Shown piece after piece: positions 43,561-55,102 of a stretch of DNA of 64,000 nucleotides. The stretch lies in the NCBI GenBank assembly GCA_024760905.1, contig CM045729.1, positions 78,798,050 to 78,862,049 of the forward strand, written 5' to 3'. Source of the DNA: Plotosus lineatus. Taxonomy: Eukaryota; Chordata; Actinopteri; Siluriformes; Plotosidae. The position numbers were made by a program, and so were the translations under genes. The notes under the pieces were generated by a model that saw only the letters and a list, made by a program, of their open reading frames with translations, was not told the DNA's origin and ran no database searches. Each line of letters opens with the position of its first letter. Within the stretch, counting starts at the first letter, position 1.

Positions 43561-44220
43561 GTGTTTTTCTGGGTGTGTTCTCTTTTTAAGAGCGTAATCA
43601 ATGGGGTGTAGTGCTTAAATTTTGCAAGAGTACTGTATGATGTAAATTAATTTCTTTAAATACAATAGAATATTGCCGTGCTTTACCGCTGGAACAAAGG
43701 ACTTAACAATTAAGGGCACCATTTCTAAGCAAAGTGAGACCAAAAAAAGAAAGCACAAGATTTTCAAGCTTGAGAAAACAGCATGTTGACTAATAAAACA
43801 CATGCACCGAAAACACCCAACAGCAAGAGCGTGTAATGTCTGATAGTTAGAACGAAAGATACCAAGACTTAATATCTCATAAATATTCTCTGCCAGCTCA
43901 TAATGACATTTTCTTCTTTTTGGCTTTTCAATACAATCCCTCCTCCCTCCATCTTTAACCCTTTATAGCGTCTTATTTGAACCAGTTACTGTACTGTGAG
44001 ATGCTACTGAAGCTTCTCCGTAATAACCCCTCCCCAAATTATACACCCACCATCAACTTTATTAGGAACACCAGTGCTCAGGGAACGCTGCCAAGAGATT
44101 TACAGCAGCATTAAAAGTGCTGCTAAAATTTCTCACAAGTTCTGGTTTTGTTCGGCACATGACCACAGTTCTTAAGCTTTCTTTCTATATGTGGGAAGTT
44201 CCACAAAGCAATATACCCAA
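43561..44220. other. No recognisable feature
   Basis: Near 44045-44110 the words CACCATCAACTTTATTAGGA and ACACCAGTGCTCAGGGAACG hint at an old repeat, but I cannot place it. Confidence 0.35.
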
Positions 44221-44221
44221 G

Positions 44222-44870
<649 letters not shown>

Positions 44871-44884
44871 TAGTATATCATTGC

Positions 44885-45360
44885 CTTTGTGAGGGCTGGG
44901 GCAGGCTGCCCCAACTGAAAGACCACCAGCAGGCATTCTGACCTCTGCAAGAGACTGGCAGCTGTTAGTGGATCTTGAACACCAGCTGAAGTTCCCTAGC
45001 CATATTGCGGTCACCACCCTCTGTCCTGACATTGTCCTGACACCAAGCAAGTGACAATGCTGGAGTTGACTGTCCCATGGGAAGACCGCCTGGAAGATGC
45101 CTTTGAGAGGAAGCGTTCCAAGTACACGGAACTAGTGAAAGACTGTCAGCAATCAGGATGGAGGGTGAATTGTCTTCCAGTGGAGGTTGGCTGCAGAGGC
45201 TTTGCGGCCGGGTCCTTCGCCAGAGCTCTGGGTTATCCCGTCATAGTCGGGCAACAGAAGAGAAGAGCCATCCGCGATACCACCGAAGTGGCAGAGAGGG
45301 CCTTAAGATGGCTGTGGCTCAAGAGAGGAGAACTGTGGAGTCGTGGTAGCCAGTTGTGGT
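44885..45360 (+). pseudogene. LINE C-terminal endonuclease-like module (broken)
   Basis: Two frames join across a shift near 45050. The first gives HQLKFPSHIAVTTLCPDIVL. The second (45057-45362) gives MLELTVPWEDRLEDAFERKR, SKYTELVKDCQQSGWRVNCL, PVEVGCRGFAAGSFARALGY and KRRAIRDTTEVAERALRWLW. The pattern PD...ELT..WE...K is that of a PD-(D/E)xK-type restriction-like nuclease domain found in LINEs that lack an APE endonuclease. I recall the module from teleost RT proteins; clade not determined. No RT domain precedes it. Confidence 0.55.
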
Positions 45361-45490
45361 AGCCAGTGTGCCAACTGGACACAAGCTCAGCCCCAGCTGG
45401 GTCACCTGGATGAGGGTGTATGATGTTGAAAGACCCAAACAATTAATGATTCCAGGAACATGAATGATGATGTGTCCAGTCGCATTATTA

Positions 45491-45493
<3 letters not shown>

Positions 45494-45535
<42 letters not shown>
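45494..45535. repeat. (TA)n microsatellite
   Basis: About 21 TA units. Confidence 0.95.
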
Positions 45536-45538
<3 letters not shown>

Positions 45539-45604
45539 AAGTCTCCGACGGCATGGGGTAAAAAGTGTTATGATGAGATTAAGATTAAACGCAGTTTATT
45601 AATT

Positions 45605-45932
45605 TTCGAAGAAGTTGACTCCTAATAAGGGTTGCAGAGAGGCTGGCACCCTTCTGAGCCAACTCTGGGCTAGGTACAACCAGAACAGCTCACCAGGCCA
45701 CCGCATAGCCAACACGCACCAACCAGTCACACTCACACCAAGGCTGATTTGGAACTGGCAGTTAGCCTACTGTGCCTATTTTTGGTCTTTGGGAGGAAAC
45801 TAAACTACTCAGAGGAAACCTGCACACGCAAAGGGAGAACATGTAAACTCCAAAATGAAATGCCAGGAATCGAACTTAGGCATTCTTGTTCTGAAGCGAA
45901 TGTGCTCACCACTACACCACCATGCCACCCAT
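45605..45932 (-). repeat. V-SINE copy
   Basis: Reverse tail CTAATAAGGGTTGCAGAGAG, core TTTTTGGTCTTTGGGAGGAA, B-box CCAGGAATCGAACTTAGGC, A-box GCTCACCACTACACCACCAT. Confidence 0.78.
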
Positions 45933-45939
45933 GATTGAA

Positions 45940-46278
45940 TTTCATTCATCCATTCTGTTTCTGAATCGCTTAATCTTATTCACGTCACAGGGAGGCTGGT
46001 GCCCATCTCAGCCGATTCCGGGTGAGGTACACCCAGGAGAGCTCACCAGGCCAACGCAGGGCTAACACTCACACAACCATCCATACTCACACTCACACCT
46101 ATGGATGATTTGGAACAGCTAGTTAACCTACTGAGCATGTTTTTGGACTGTGGGAGGAAACCCACGCAAACACAGGGAGAACATGCAGACTCTACTTTGA
46201 AACGCCCCAGCTGGGAGTCAAACCCAAGACCTTCTTGCTGTGAGGTGGATGTGCTAATCAATATGCTAACGTGCCACC
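45940..46278 (-). repeat. V-SINE copy
   Basis: Reverse tail TTCATCCATTCTGTTTCTGA, core GTTTTTGGACTGTGGGAGGA, CACAGGGAGAACATGCAGAC, B-box GGGAGTCAAACCCAAGACC. It is tandem with the previous V-SINE in the same orientation. Confidence 0.8.
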
Positions 46279-46499
46279 CCACGATTGAACTTATTGGGCA
46301 CAATTAATAAAGACATGTTTGGGCCAAAAAGAGCACTGCACATCACCAAAACAAAACCATTACCATTGTTGTGCATTGAGGTGGCAGCATCATGCATTGG
46401 ACTGTTTTTTTCGTTTTTTTTTTTTTTTGTTGTTTTTTTTCTTTTTTCAGTTTGAAGCGGGGCTTTATTCAAGGTAGAAAGAATTATGAATTATTCTCT

Positions 46500-46650
46500 A
46501 GGTGCAAGCTCAGATGGATAGAAAACCAACATACCCAGAGGAAACCCACAAGGATGGAAAGAATGTGCATACTCAGCACAAACACCAGAACCAGGGGACC
46601 TTCATGCTGTAAGGTAGAGACATGCTAACCACCATCATACCATCCTGCTT
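46500..46650 (-). repeat. V-SINE head-side fragment
   Basis: CAGAGGAAACCCACAAGGAT, GGGACCTTCATGCTGTAAGG and ATGCTAACCACCATCATACC. It is the third V-SINE in this cluster. Confidence 0.7.
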
Positions 46651-46795
46651 TAAACAAGTTAGGTTCATTCAATATTTTTCTTCCATATATACAAATAACA
46701 CATTTATTGTTTTTTTTTTTTTTTTTGTCCCACGAACCAAAAATGCCTCATATTAGAGTCTTGTCTCTTGTCCTATGACTCCTTTAAGATATATA

Positions 46796-47289
46796 CAGGG
46801 ATTCCTCGCTACTTCACGCTTCAATTCATGCGGCTTCAGTGCATCGTGTTTATTTTTTTAATTCATGGAATTAAAAAAAATAAGGAAATTAAGAAAGAAT
46901 AGGGGAAAAGTTAAGGAAAATACCACAAAAACAAGGCCAATCATGCAAAAAAACCCCTAAACAAACACAAAACAAAAAACAACCCAAAAATCTCCCATCA
47001 AAACAACTTACATAGTTGTGAGGTGCGCATCTGCATGTGCGCACGTGTTTGTAAGTGTGTGTATTTATATTTTATTTACATCTTATGCATTATTTTTGAA
47101 TGTTTAATTGTTATTATAAGCATTGATAACATTGAATATTTTATTGATATTATATACACATATACTAGTACATGTACGTATAGGTCAGTCGGGGGGGGGG
47201 GGGGGTGCAGAGATGATCCTATTTCGCGGATTTCGATGGTCGTGTCGGAATCTCGGTCCCAATTAACCGCGGAAAGTGACGGATCCCTG
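46796..47289 (-). mobile_element. P1 MITE, 0.49 kb
   Basis: TA|CAGGGATTCCTCGCTACTTC at the left and AAGTGACGGATCCCTG|TA at the right, with the A-rich AAACAAGGCCAATCATGC block, TGTGAGGTGCGCATCTGCAT and a poly-G run (47190-47204). Confidence 0.87.
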
Positions 47290-47973
47290 TATTTATGCCA
47301 TGATTCTTCAAATTTTACTAACCATCTGATTTTTTTTTTTCTGCTCTGATTTTACTAACCAAACAAATTGAGCACTGTATGAGATATATCTCAGACCAAA
47401 ACTCAGGAAATTAGTCTGGCATTTGCCGTCTGAAATGCTCTAATTGAGAGCAGTAGATAATAAGCGAGCATCAGAACATCAATTAAACCTCAATAGTCAA
47501 ACCCCTACGTACTGTATGCTCAGTATCCTTCGATCAATCCTACTTGTCCTAATGAGACCCTGGAGATCTGAACTGAACTTCTTCTTGTCTGCTCTTTTGG
47601 TTTCCTCGAGGAAATGAAACCGTGTCAATGAAGAAAGAGGTGAAAAAAGAAAGAGGTGGCCTTGTGTGTCTTGAGTTTGAATACGGATGAAAGAAATAAA
47701 ATACAGCTGCTGGTCTCAACAGAACAAAACAAAGCTGCCCAGGCTCTTTGTGATGAACTGGGAAATCGTTTCCCCAAATATCACTTTAATTACCCCCTGC
47801 AATCTTCATTTCCTTGCTGACCCGTTCGCTTATCAGCACAGACTTGGCAACAGTAATTAACATTATCTTTGCTCAAGCATTACTTTTACCTTGTGCTTTA
47901 TTTTAAAGATACTCATAAGTGACAAACAATTCTGTGAAGCATGTATCACAGATCTGTGTATCTTTTTACATAT
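47290..47973. other. No recognisable feature
   Basis: Unique-looking, balanced-composition sequence. The stretch at about 47760-47880 is not repeat-like and could be worth a conservation check. Confidence 0.4.
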
Positions 47974-47989
47974 CTTCAGCAGAACCCTT

Positions 47990-48365
47990 GTCCGTCTTCC
48001 TTTCGGCTTTTTCCCTTTTACTCGGGAGTCGCCACAGCGAATCATCTGATTCGCACGTTTGATTTGGCAGAGGTTTTTTTACGTCGGATGCCCTTCCTGT
48101 CACAACACTTTTTAGCAAGGGACAGAAACACGCTGACGACTTTGCAGCTACTCTTTACGAAAGTCAGCAATGGTTCTTTTACATGAACCTCTCACCATAG
48201 ATAGTGAGAGACATGGCCCGCCTTTGATAACCCAGTTTGCTGCACTGGGGGGGACAGTGACAACCTTGTGGAAAGTGGGACTTGAACCCCCAACCTTTGG
48301 ATCAGCGATCCAGTGCCCTATACCACTAGACCACCACTGTCCCCAATTCACTGTCCCCAATTCCC
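47990..48365 (-). repeat. Full-length SINE-A with 16-bp target-site duplication
   Basis: CTTCAGCAGAACCCTT flanks both sides (47974-47989 and 48366-48381), the best-defined insertion of the family. The tail reads GCTGTGGCGACTCCCGAGTA then AAAGCCGAAAGGAAGACGG. At the head the string AATTCACTGTCCCC is duplicated, extending the 5' end by about 14 bp. Confidence 0.93.
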
Positions 48366-48381
48366 CTTCAGCAGAACCCTT

Positions 48382-49345
48382 AAGGTGTGCAAAATCCCTT
48401 CCTGCCAAAGAAATAATTATGTTTCATAAAACACCTATTCCAAAAGTATTGGCACCCCGAACAATTAGTAGGAAATAAATGTAATTGAAGTATTTCTGCA
48501 ACAAATGGGAAAATCTTGGGGTCACAAAGTCTCCAAAACAACCATCAGGCGCCATCTACATGCCAACAAGCTGTTTGGGAGGCATGCACATAAAAAAGGA
48601 TTTTCTCAGTCACAATCATAAACACAATTATCTGGAGTTTATTAGGCACTACTGGGACTTCACTGGGACCGTGTGCTTTGGTCAGATGAGGCCAGAATGG
48701 AGCTTTTTGGCAACAAACAATCTAAGAGGGTCTGGCAGAACACAAAAGATGAGCATGCTGAAGAGCACCTCATGCCCATTGTGAAGTATGGGAGAGGGTA
48801 CTGAGGATACTGTGGGCCTGTTTCTCTTCCAGAGGCCCTGGCAACTTTGTTCGGGTCATGAACTCTTTGAAATACCAGGACATTTTAAATCAGAATCTCG
48901 TGGCCTGTGCCCGAAATTTGAAGATGGGTCGTCACTGAGTCTTTCAGCAAGATAATGACCCTAAACATGTGGCCAAATTTACAAAGAAATGGTTCACCAG
49001 ACACAGAATCAACCTCCTTCCCTGGTCGTTTCAGTCCCCAGAACTAAATCCCATTGAAACCTCGTGGAGTTAGCTGAAGAGGAAAGTGTAGAGGAGAGGA
49101 TCCAGGTCGCTGGATGATTTAGAGAGATTGTACATTCTCCTTTCTTGTGAAACACTATAGGAGAAGATTAGGTGCTGTTTTGGTGGCTCAATGGGGTTGT
49201 ACAGAGAACATCAGAGCGCTAATAATTGTGGCACACATGATTTGATGGACATTTTGTCTCAAAATGACTCAAATTTTGTGGTTGTTTACCAGTCATGTGG
49301 GTTCAATTATCCATAAAAACAATCAATTAATTCTAAAATGCTTGT
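48382..49345 (+). pseudogene. Tc1-like transposon relic
   Basis: The left part has CCTATTCCAAAAGTATTGGC, a Tc1-type terminal phrase. The coding remnants in several frames are RRHLHANKLFGRHAHKK, DRVLWSDEARMELFGNKQSK (first Asp), [28 protein letters not shown] (second Asp, about 48950) and [11 protein letters not shown] (Glu, about 49035-49065). All three DD34E residues are visible but in different frames with stops between. It is a different Tc1 lineage from the one at 29.5-33.1 kb. Confidence 0.82.
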
Positions 49346-50233
49346 TTAAGAAAGGACTCCATGTCCAAGTTATTGTAAAACAATAGAATTATCCATTTAT
49401 TTTTCAGATTGTCAAATTGCTCTCATGATTTCTGAGGGGATTTCCTTATTATCGATATTCACAACCAGAATATTCTCCCTACTTACGGAATCCCAGACAC
49501 ATTCCCGAAATCATACAACACTAAATCACTGAGAAACCTGGAAACAGATATGACTCATGTAAATAGAACTCATCTGTCGTTAGGAAGATGCTTGCACGAT
49601 GGCGTTGATTGGTCAAGAGCCGGATTCAATTAGTTTACGGGCGTTAGCGAGTTTCAGATGCAGATATTCAGAAACTGGTTCTGTAATTGGTTTCTCAAAA
49701 GTAGCATTTGTAGCATCTGTTCATTTGAAAGCAGATTCAAGTCTCTTTACAAATCAATATCTCAGTATGTCAAATTTCCAACTTAATCGCCATTATGCTG
49801 GAGTGGGTCACAGATGTATCACCGCTATCATGTAAGTGTGAGTCCTCCTGCTTGTACTGGACAGTGCTGTGTTCTTAGGAGTCCACGCACAGTGCTACAC
49901 TGAACTGGGTTTCTGTAATGACAGCTTTTATTCAAGCAGAATTAAAACAGGAGTGGGGTGAACTTCAGGCCTTGCATGTGGTGGTGATGCTGGAGTGACC
50001 TTGTGCATGCACTTGGTGTTCCTGCATCAAATCCTACAAATCAATTCTGTTAACCAATCTACTGACCTTGCAGCATTCGGTAAGGTTGAACCTGCAGCGT
50101 GCTCAATACACCCTGTGTGGTACTATTTGGAGTAGATGACAGCTATTCAATCATCAGATCAACTGTTCATCCATCATGGAGGAAAAGCACACGGAGCTTG
50201 CTTTGTCCAAGCAGAGATTTATCCTCCTGTGGA

Positions 50234-50235
<2 letters not shown>
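49346..50235. other. No recognisable feature
   Basis: An open frame of 78 codons at 49599-49835 has no motif I know. The rest is unique-looking. Confidence 0.4.

Positions 50236-50311
<76 letters not shown>
50236..50311. repeat. (GT)n microsatellite
   Basis: About 38 uninterrupted TG units. Confidence 0.97.
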
Positions 50312-50312
<1 letters not shown>

Positions 50313-50369
50313 ATTCCAATTCCTATCACAGGCTATATTATTAAGTGCATTGCTACTCAACTAAGTTTG

Positions 50370-50625
50370 GGTGGAGGGCATTGTAATCACAAAATCCTGA
50401 CCACACCCATGCAAGGATTTTCATCAAATTTGATAGAGACATCAATCAACTGGAGTCCCAAATATGATTTGGCTTTGAAATGTCAAAGTTAAAAGGCAAG
50501 GTCATAACAAGGTCACCAAGCTTTGGAAATGGACATTTGTCATGAAAAAATTTAAATGGCTTACAACCCGAAAGGGTCAAAAATCAAGACCACAGGATTG
50601 TGAGCATTTATAACTAAATTAATTG
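50370..50625 (+). repeat. Dispersed repeat, second copy
   Basis: AAAATCCTGACCACACCCAT, AGGATTTTCATCAAATTTG, AAGGTCATAACAAGGTCACC and AGCTTTGGAAATGGACATTT match 39470-40020 without the SINE-C. Confidence 0.7.
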
Positions 50626-50703
50626 CCAGCTGAAGATTCATTATTTTGTATCACTTATAGGAAATAATGAATAAATATATACTATATTCTATATATATAT
50701 ACA

Positions 50704-51355
50704 CAGACGCTCACCGACTTACGGTTTTGTTAGGTTTTGGACGGCCGAACGTAAGGTGAAAAAAACCGTAAGTTGTTACTGTATGTTCCAGTTGACGTAT
50801 GACGTTCATACTGTACTATACATCCATAAATACCATTACTGTATCTCATAAAACACCCCTAAATCAATTATTATAAACATAAACATTTTAAAATAATATC
50901 AAATATATCAAATCCTATCAACATTAATTTCAAATAACTCACTTATTTATACCGAGTCACTTACAATATGTGAGGCGCTCAATACTGAAAGTAGTGGACT
51001 TGCTGTGGGTTATACGGACTTCCAGTCTTTCAAGTGCACAAAGTGCCGTTGAACTAGTTTACAACACAACCTGCACTGATGTGCATCACGGAGCGGAGAG
51101 TTCTCTTTCCTGGATTCAGGTTTTCATTCATTTTACAACTCTCTTTGCTGAACTGAGTATACATGGTAGATTGTGCCGATCCGAGCAGATAGTTAATTCA
51201 TCTCTGTGTATGAGACTTGCACCCAGGCTAGTAGGCTTATGCTTCTGACCAACCATATTTGCTGAGAGTTACAAAAGTCCACAAAACAGTGTAAACACAA
51301 AGATCACAGAGACGACGTCTAGCACAAGGGTAACACACTATACAAGGGTAACACA
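50704..51355 (-). mobile_element. P2 element, right end lost
   Basis: It starts CAGACGCTCACCGACTTACG and shares with 18051-19119 the block ATACTGTACTATACATCCAT, AACACCCCTAAATCAATTAT and, near 51245, the reversed start codon context GCTTCTGACCAACCAT. The right terminus is missing beyond CAAGGGTAACACATTA at the TA array. The interior differs from the 18-kb copy by deletions. Confidence 0.8.
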
Positions 51356-51361
51356 TTATAA

Positions 51362-51393
<32 letters not shown>

Positions 51394-51394
51394 C

Positions 51395-51741
51395 TGTCTT
51401 CCTTTCGGCTTTTTCCATTTTACTCGGGAGTCGCCACAGCAAATCATCTGATTCGCACATTTTCATTTGGCAGAGGTTTTTACGTCGGATGCCCTTCCTG
51501 TCACAACCCTTTTAGCAAGGGACAGAAACACGCTAACGACTTTGCAGCTACTCTTTACGAAAGTCAGCAATGGTTCTTTTACATGTCTCTCACCATAGAC
51601 AGTGACAGACATGGCCCGCCTTTGATAACCCAGTTAGCCGCACTGGGGGGGACAGTGACAACCTTGTAGAGAGTGGGACTCGAACCCCCAACCTTTGGAT
51701 CAGCGATCCAGCACCCTATACCACTAGATCACCACTGCCCC
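51395..51741 (-). repeat. Full-length SINE-A between TA arrays
   Basis: Third copy set in a TA array (51368-51394 and 51742 on). Head GGGGCAGTGGTGATCTAGTG; tail GCTGTGGCGACTCCCGAGTA then AAAGCCGAAAGGAAGACAG. Confidence 0.9.
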
Positions 51742-51763
51742 ATATATATATATATATATATAT

Positions 51764-51846
<83 letters not shown>

Positions 51847-51847
51847 C

Positions 51848-51921
<74 letters not shown>
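51742..51921. repeat. (TA)n/(TACA)n array
   Basis: TA runs separated by CATACATACATA blocks at 51767, 51804 and 51846. Confidence 0.95.
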
Positions 51922-51924
<3 letters not shown>

Positions 51925-51925
51925 T

Positions 51926-51963
51926 AAAAATAAAAGGATAAAAGGACAGGACAAAGCCTTTCT

Positions 51964-51964
<1 letters not shown>
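51926..51964 (-). mobile_element. Penelope-like 3' stub
   Basis: ATAAAAGGACAGGACAAAGC then CTTTCTA matches 26205-26234, which lies downstream of the hammerhead. The ribozyme itself is absent; a CA array replaces it. Confidence 0.5.
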
Positions 51965-51994
<30 letters not shown>

Positions 51995-52000
51995 CACACA
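51965..52000. repeat. (CA)n microsatellite
   Basis: Interrupted CA array. Confidence 0.9.
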
Positions 52001-52104
52001 ACACACATTTTTAAATGACACAATTACCATTAACCTTAAATGAAGTTAAAGATCAAATCCCAGTCATCTCATAAAAACCTTCAAATCAGTTTTTTGAATG
52101 TCTG

Positions 52105-52170
52105 GAACTCAGTGCTTCGACTGCTGCCCCTGCTATTTGACCCCGGGTTAAGCAGAAGATAATGATAAAT
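52105..52170 (+). mobile_element. Rex3-like extreme 3' end
   Basis: CGACTGCTGCCCCTGCTATT, TGACCCCGGGTTAAGCAGAA and GATAATGATAAATGA align with the end of the Rex3 fragment at 5785-5840 (GCTGCCCCCGCGACC...TAAGCGGATGATGATG). Confidence 0.6.
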
Positions 52171-52289
52171 GAATGAAATGTGTTTATCTCAAGTATGTAA
52201 ACCAGCATACAAGAAACAGTAATTATGAAAAGAAATAAACCATGGAAAAATAAACAAATTAAATATATAAAATAGAAATAACAATAATC

Positions 52290-52530
52290 CTCTGGATACT
52301 CCAGTCTACTCAGAAATTCCAAAAACATGCACATTAAAGCTCAGTGGTGGCTCCAAATCGCCCCTTGTGGTAAGTCTGACTGTGAATGGCGGTATGTGTT
52401 TTGCCCTGCACTGGCCAGATAAGCTGTCTAGAGTGTACACCTTTCTCACCAAGAGTCAGCTAAGATGGGCGTCAGCTTCTCTGCGACCCTAATTAGGATT
52501 AAGCGGCTTAGAAAATGAATGGATGAATGA
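52290..52530 (+). repeat. V-SINE 3' half
   Basis: ATTCCAAAAACATGCACATT, CCAAATCGCCCCTTGTGG, the tail GCCAGATAAGCTGTCTAGAG and CCTAATTAGGATTAAGCGG, GAAAATGAATGGATGAATG. Confidence 0.75.
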
Positions 52531-52674
52531 TGGAATAATAATAAAAAATAAAAACACTAAAAAGCACGACATAAATGAAATTGTCAACTGTACCATATTC
52601 GAAAAGAAGTGGAAAAAAACAATAATCTTTTAATCCCACCTCATACGCCCATATTAATTATTGATCATTAAGAT

Positions 52675-52855
52675 ATTTACATTATATTTGCATTTATGAT
52701 ATTTAGCGGGTTCTCTTATCTAGAGAAAATAACATGTATCATTTTTTACAAAAGCTATCAAGAGTCAAGGGCCTTGCTCAAGGGGCCAACGCCAACCTTT
52801 GGATCAGATCAGTAAGCCAGAGCCCTGACCACTGAGCTGCCATTGCCCTGGGTAT
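52675..52855. repeat. Teleost dispersed repeat / SINE-like
   Basis: TTTATGATATTTAGCGGGTTCTCTTATCTAG corresponds in part to the frequent teleost phrase ATTTGGCAGACGC..TTATCC, and GGGCCTTGCTCAAGGGGCC, CCCTGACCACTGAGCTGCC are its other end, which looks tRNA-like on the minus strand. Confidence 0.5.
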
Positions 52856-53734
52856 CCACTTACCAGTTGCTAGCTCCTCTTTGTGAACTTCTCAAACCAA
52901 AATATGTGCAATTTTACAAAATTATGTTGGAGAAAGAAGAAAAAACAAAAAGAGAAAGCTAAAATTGTGATTTTTTTTTTTTTTCCACAATCACGTCCGC
53001 TTACTACCGTACAAATCATTAGATGAGCACAATAAAGCCACTACCCACACAGGACTGATTTGACGCATTACCCATGATTCACGGCTCTGTACAGAGTGGC
53101 TCTGTACTGTAGTTCTTCATTTGTGCTCTGTAAGGTTGGTTTCAGTGTTTAGACCAGGAACTCATCTAGATGCAAAAAGGAGCTCTCCTCTCCAAAATTA
53201 AACCAGGAAACAGTAAAAATTAAGCTGGAGAATATCTGCCTTCATCTGCGGATGTTGCATGAAATTTATTCTTTCAATTTTAAAATAATCCGCTTTAGCT
53301 GGAACTTGAGTCTAGACATTGGAGGAGTATTTCCAGATGTCTCAGTATCATGAATTTTTATATCCTTAAACTAGTGTACTTTTCAACTTTCTGCAACTTC
53401 ATGAATTTTACCTGAAGTAAATCCAAGTAAAAATACCAGGGAAAAAAAAACAACAACAACATGAAACCCCTCAGGACTCCGGTTTGCTGAGGTCTAAGAT
53501 TGCCATGTTAACCTTAAATGGTACTGAGAGTCTAGTGCGTCTACATTCGGAATCTTCAGGGTGATAACCAGTTAAAGAAAGTCAGAGCAGGTTACTCCAC
53601 TGTTACTCAAGCTACATCGCTGCACTTCTGACATTTCTAGCTCTGAATAGTTCAGCCACAGTATGTCTTATATACCCCCATTTCACTGCAACGCGGCAGA
53701 CACGCGGAAGCAAAAATGTCCTCATCCTCCAACG
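52856..53734. other. No recognisable feature
   Basis: Poly-T at 52971-52984; otherwise unique-looking with no long frame. Confidence 0.4.
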
Positions 53735-54100
53735 TTCCTCAGTCGTTCCATCATCTTCCATGTCCTTCAGTACGATTACAAATGTATTCCTCCGCTTCTG
53801 GCAGGCCAAAATCTTTCGCGAACTTGCTTTTGAACATGTTCAAAAGCACCATCATGGAAAAATCTTCCAACAGTGGTCCCTTAGGTTCCTCAGTCGTTCC
53901 GCAAATGTTCCGTCGTTTCCTCAAACATTCCATGATCATTTCTTTTTTTCCGCCAGTGTTCCTTGACCGTTCCGCGAGCCTTCCCCCCTCTTCTGGATGG
54001 TCAAAAGCGGCTACAGAATTCCCACGGAATACATGCGGAATGTTTGCGGAATGGTTGCGGATAATACGGAACACTTGCGGAACGCTCAAGGAAGTCAGTT
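53735..54100. repeat. 11-bp periodic TTCC/GGAA block, left part
   Basis: From 53735 to about 53990 the plus strand shows TTCC words about every 11 bp (GTTCCTCAGTC, GTTCCGCAAAT, GTTCCGTCGTT). From about 54010 to 54095 the orientation flips to GGAA (TGCGGAATGTT, TGCGGAATGGT, TGCGGATAATA, TGCGGAACGCT). Long overlapping frames on both strands (146 and 142 codons) result from repeat composition. Unclassified. Confidence 0.75.
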
Positions 54101-54529
54101 CCACTATAAATATTAAATTATTCCAGTTCATTTTTTCTGTTTTCCTGTTCATGTAATAAAGTTTTAAAGTTATAATCACTGTGGTTTGGACTTGTGTGCA
54201 TGGTTTTTAGTCTGGAATGATTGAGATGCAAATAAAAGGAACGTATTGACATCATTGATATTAAACTTATTAACATTAAATTATATATATATATATATAT
54301 ATAGTTATTGTAAATTATAAACATATTGCACATTAGAAACATATGGTAAATTACAAACATATGTGATATTTTAAATTTATTGTACATTATAAACATATTA
54401 TGAATTATAAACATATAGTATGAATGAGAGAAAGAGCTTCCTTGGTCGAATCCACGTATTTATAGACGGAATGAGGAGCAAATCCTTTGATCTTTGCCGA
54501 TTTTTCCTCGTTGAAACGTTGTTACACTG
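54101..54529. other. AT-rich centre of the TTCC/GGAA block
   Basis: It contains GTAATAAAGTTTTAAAG (polyadenylation-like, about 54153), a (TA)n array (54283-54302), and an imperfect 17-18-bp repeat around CATTATAAACATATT and CATTAGAAACATATG (54305-54418). Confidence 0.6.
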
Positions 54530-54915
54530 GGTATTCCTCAGTCATTCCTCAGTCATTCCTCAGTCATTCCTTAAGCATTCCGTGTTGAGTGTGAACGTTC
54601 TGCCTTCATTCGGCCTGTTCCGTAATCATTCCATAGTTCTTTCTTCTAAAATGGAGTAGTGCCGTAGTCGTTCCTAGAGTGTTCCGTGCTTTCCGTGAAC
54701 GTTCCGTGAATTATCCGAATTATTCCTTTGCAATCCGCACTGGTTCCAAAGGTAATCCGAGTGCTTTTACGCATGTATTCCGACATTGTACCGAGGTCTT
54801 TCCGTGTCTTTTCCACACATTCTGTGAACGTTCTGAAGGTGTTCCGAAGGTACAATTTTCCGTAGCTTTTTGACACATTTTCCGTGTAAAAATGCCGAAC
54901 CTCTTCCATAGAGTG
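54530..54915. repeat. 11-bp periodic TTCC block, right part
   Basis: It opens with three near-perfect 11-bp units (CATTCCTCAGT) at 54540-54575, then degenerate units such as GTTCCTAGAGT, GTTCCGTGCTT and GTTCCGTGAAT, TATCCGAATTA. All are in TTCC orientation on the plus strand. Confidence 0.75.
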
Positions 54916-55102
54916 CGTTCTGCGTCTTTCCGCCATGATCATTGCATTTTGTGCTCCAGTGAAACGGGTGTATTCCTGAGATCCTGAAACAGTAGCCTGA
55001 ATCCTGAGCTCTTCCTCCAGCTGCGACAGGACTGTTGTTTCTGAGGATTATCCATTTTTTATGATTCTAAGTTCAATAATTATTTCTTTAATAGATTACG
55101 TA
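54916..55102. other. No recognisable feature
   Basis: Short spacer, unassigned. Confidence 0.4.

Noticed and set aside
49599..49835. 78-codon frame ending at a splice-donor-like ATGTAAGTG as an exon
   Set aside because: No matching acceptor, no known domain and no second exon nearby.
53716..54179. Overlapping 146- and 142-codon frames on opposite strands
   Set aside because: Both follow from the TTCC/GGAA periodic repeat; residue patterns such as RN.FGT.TE are repeat translations.
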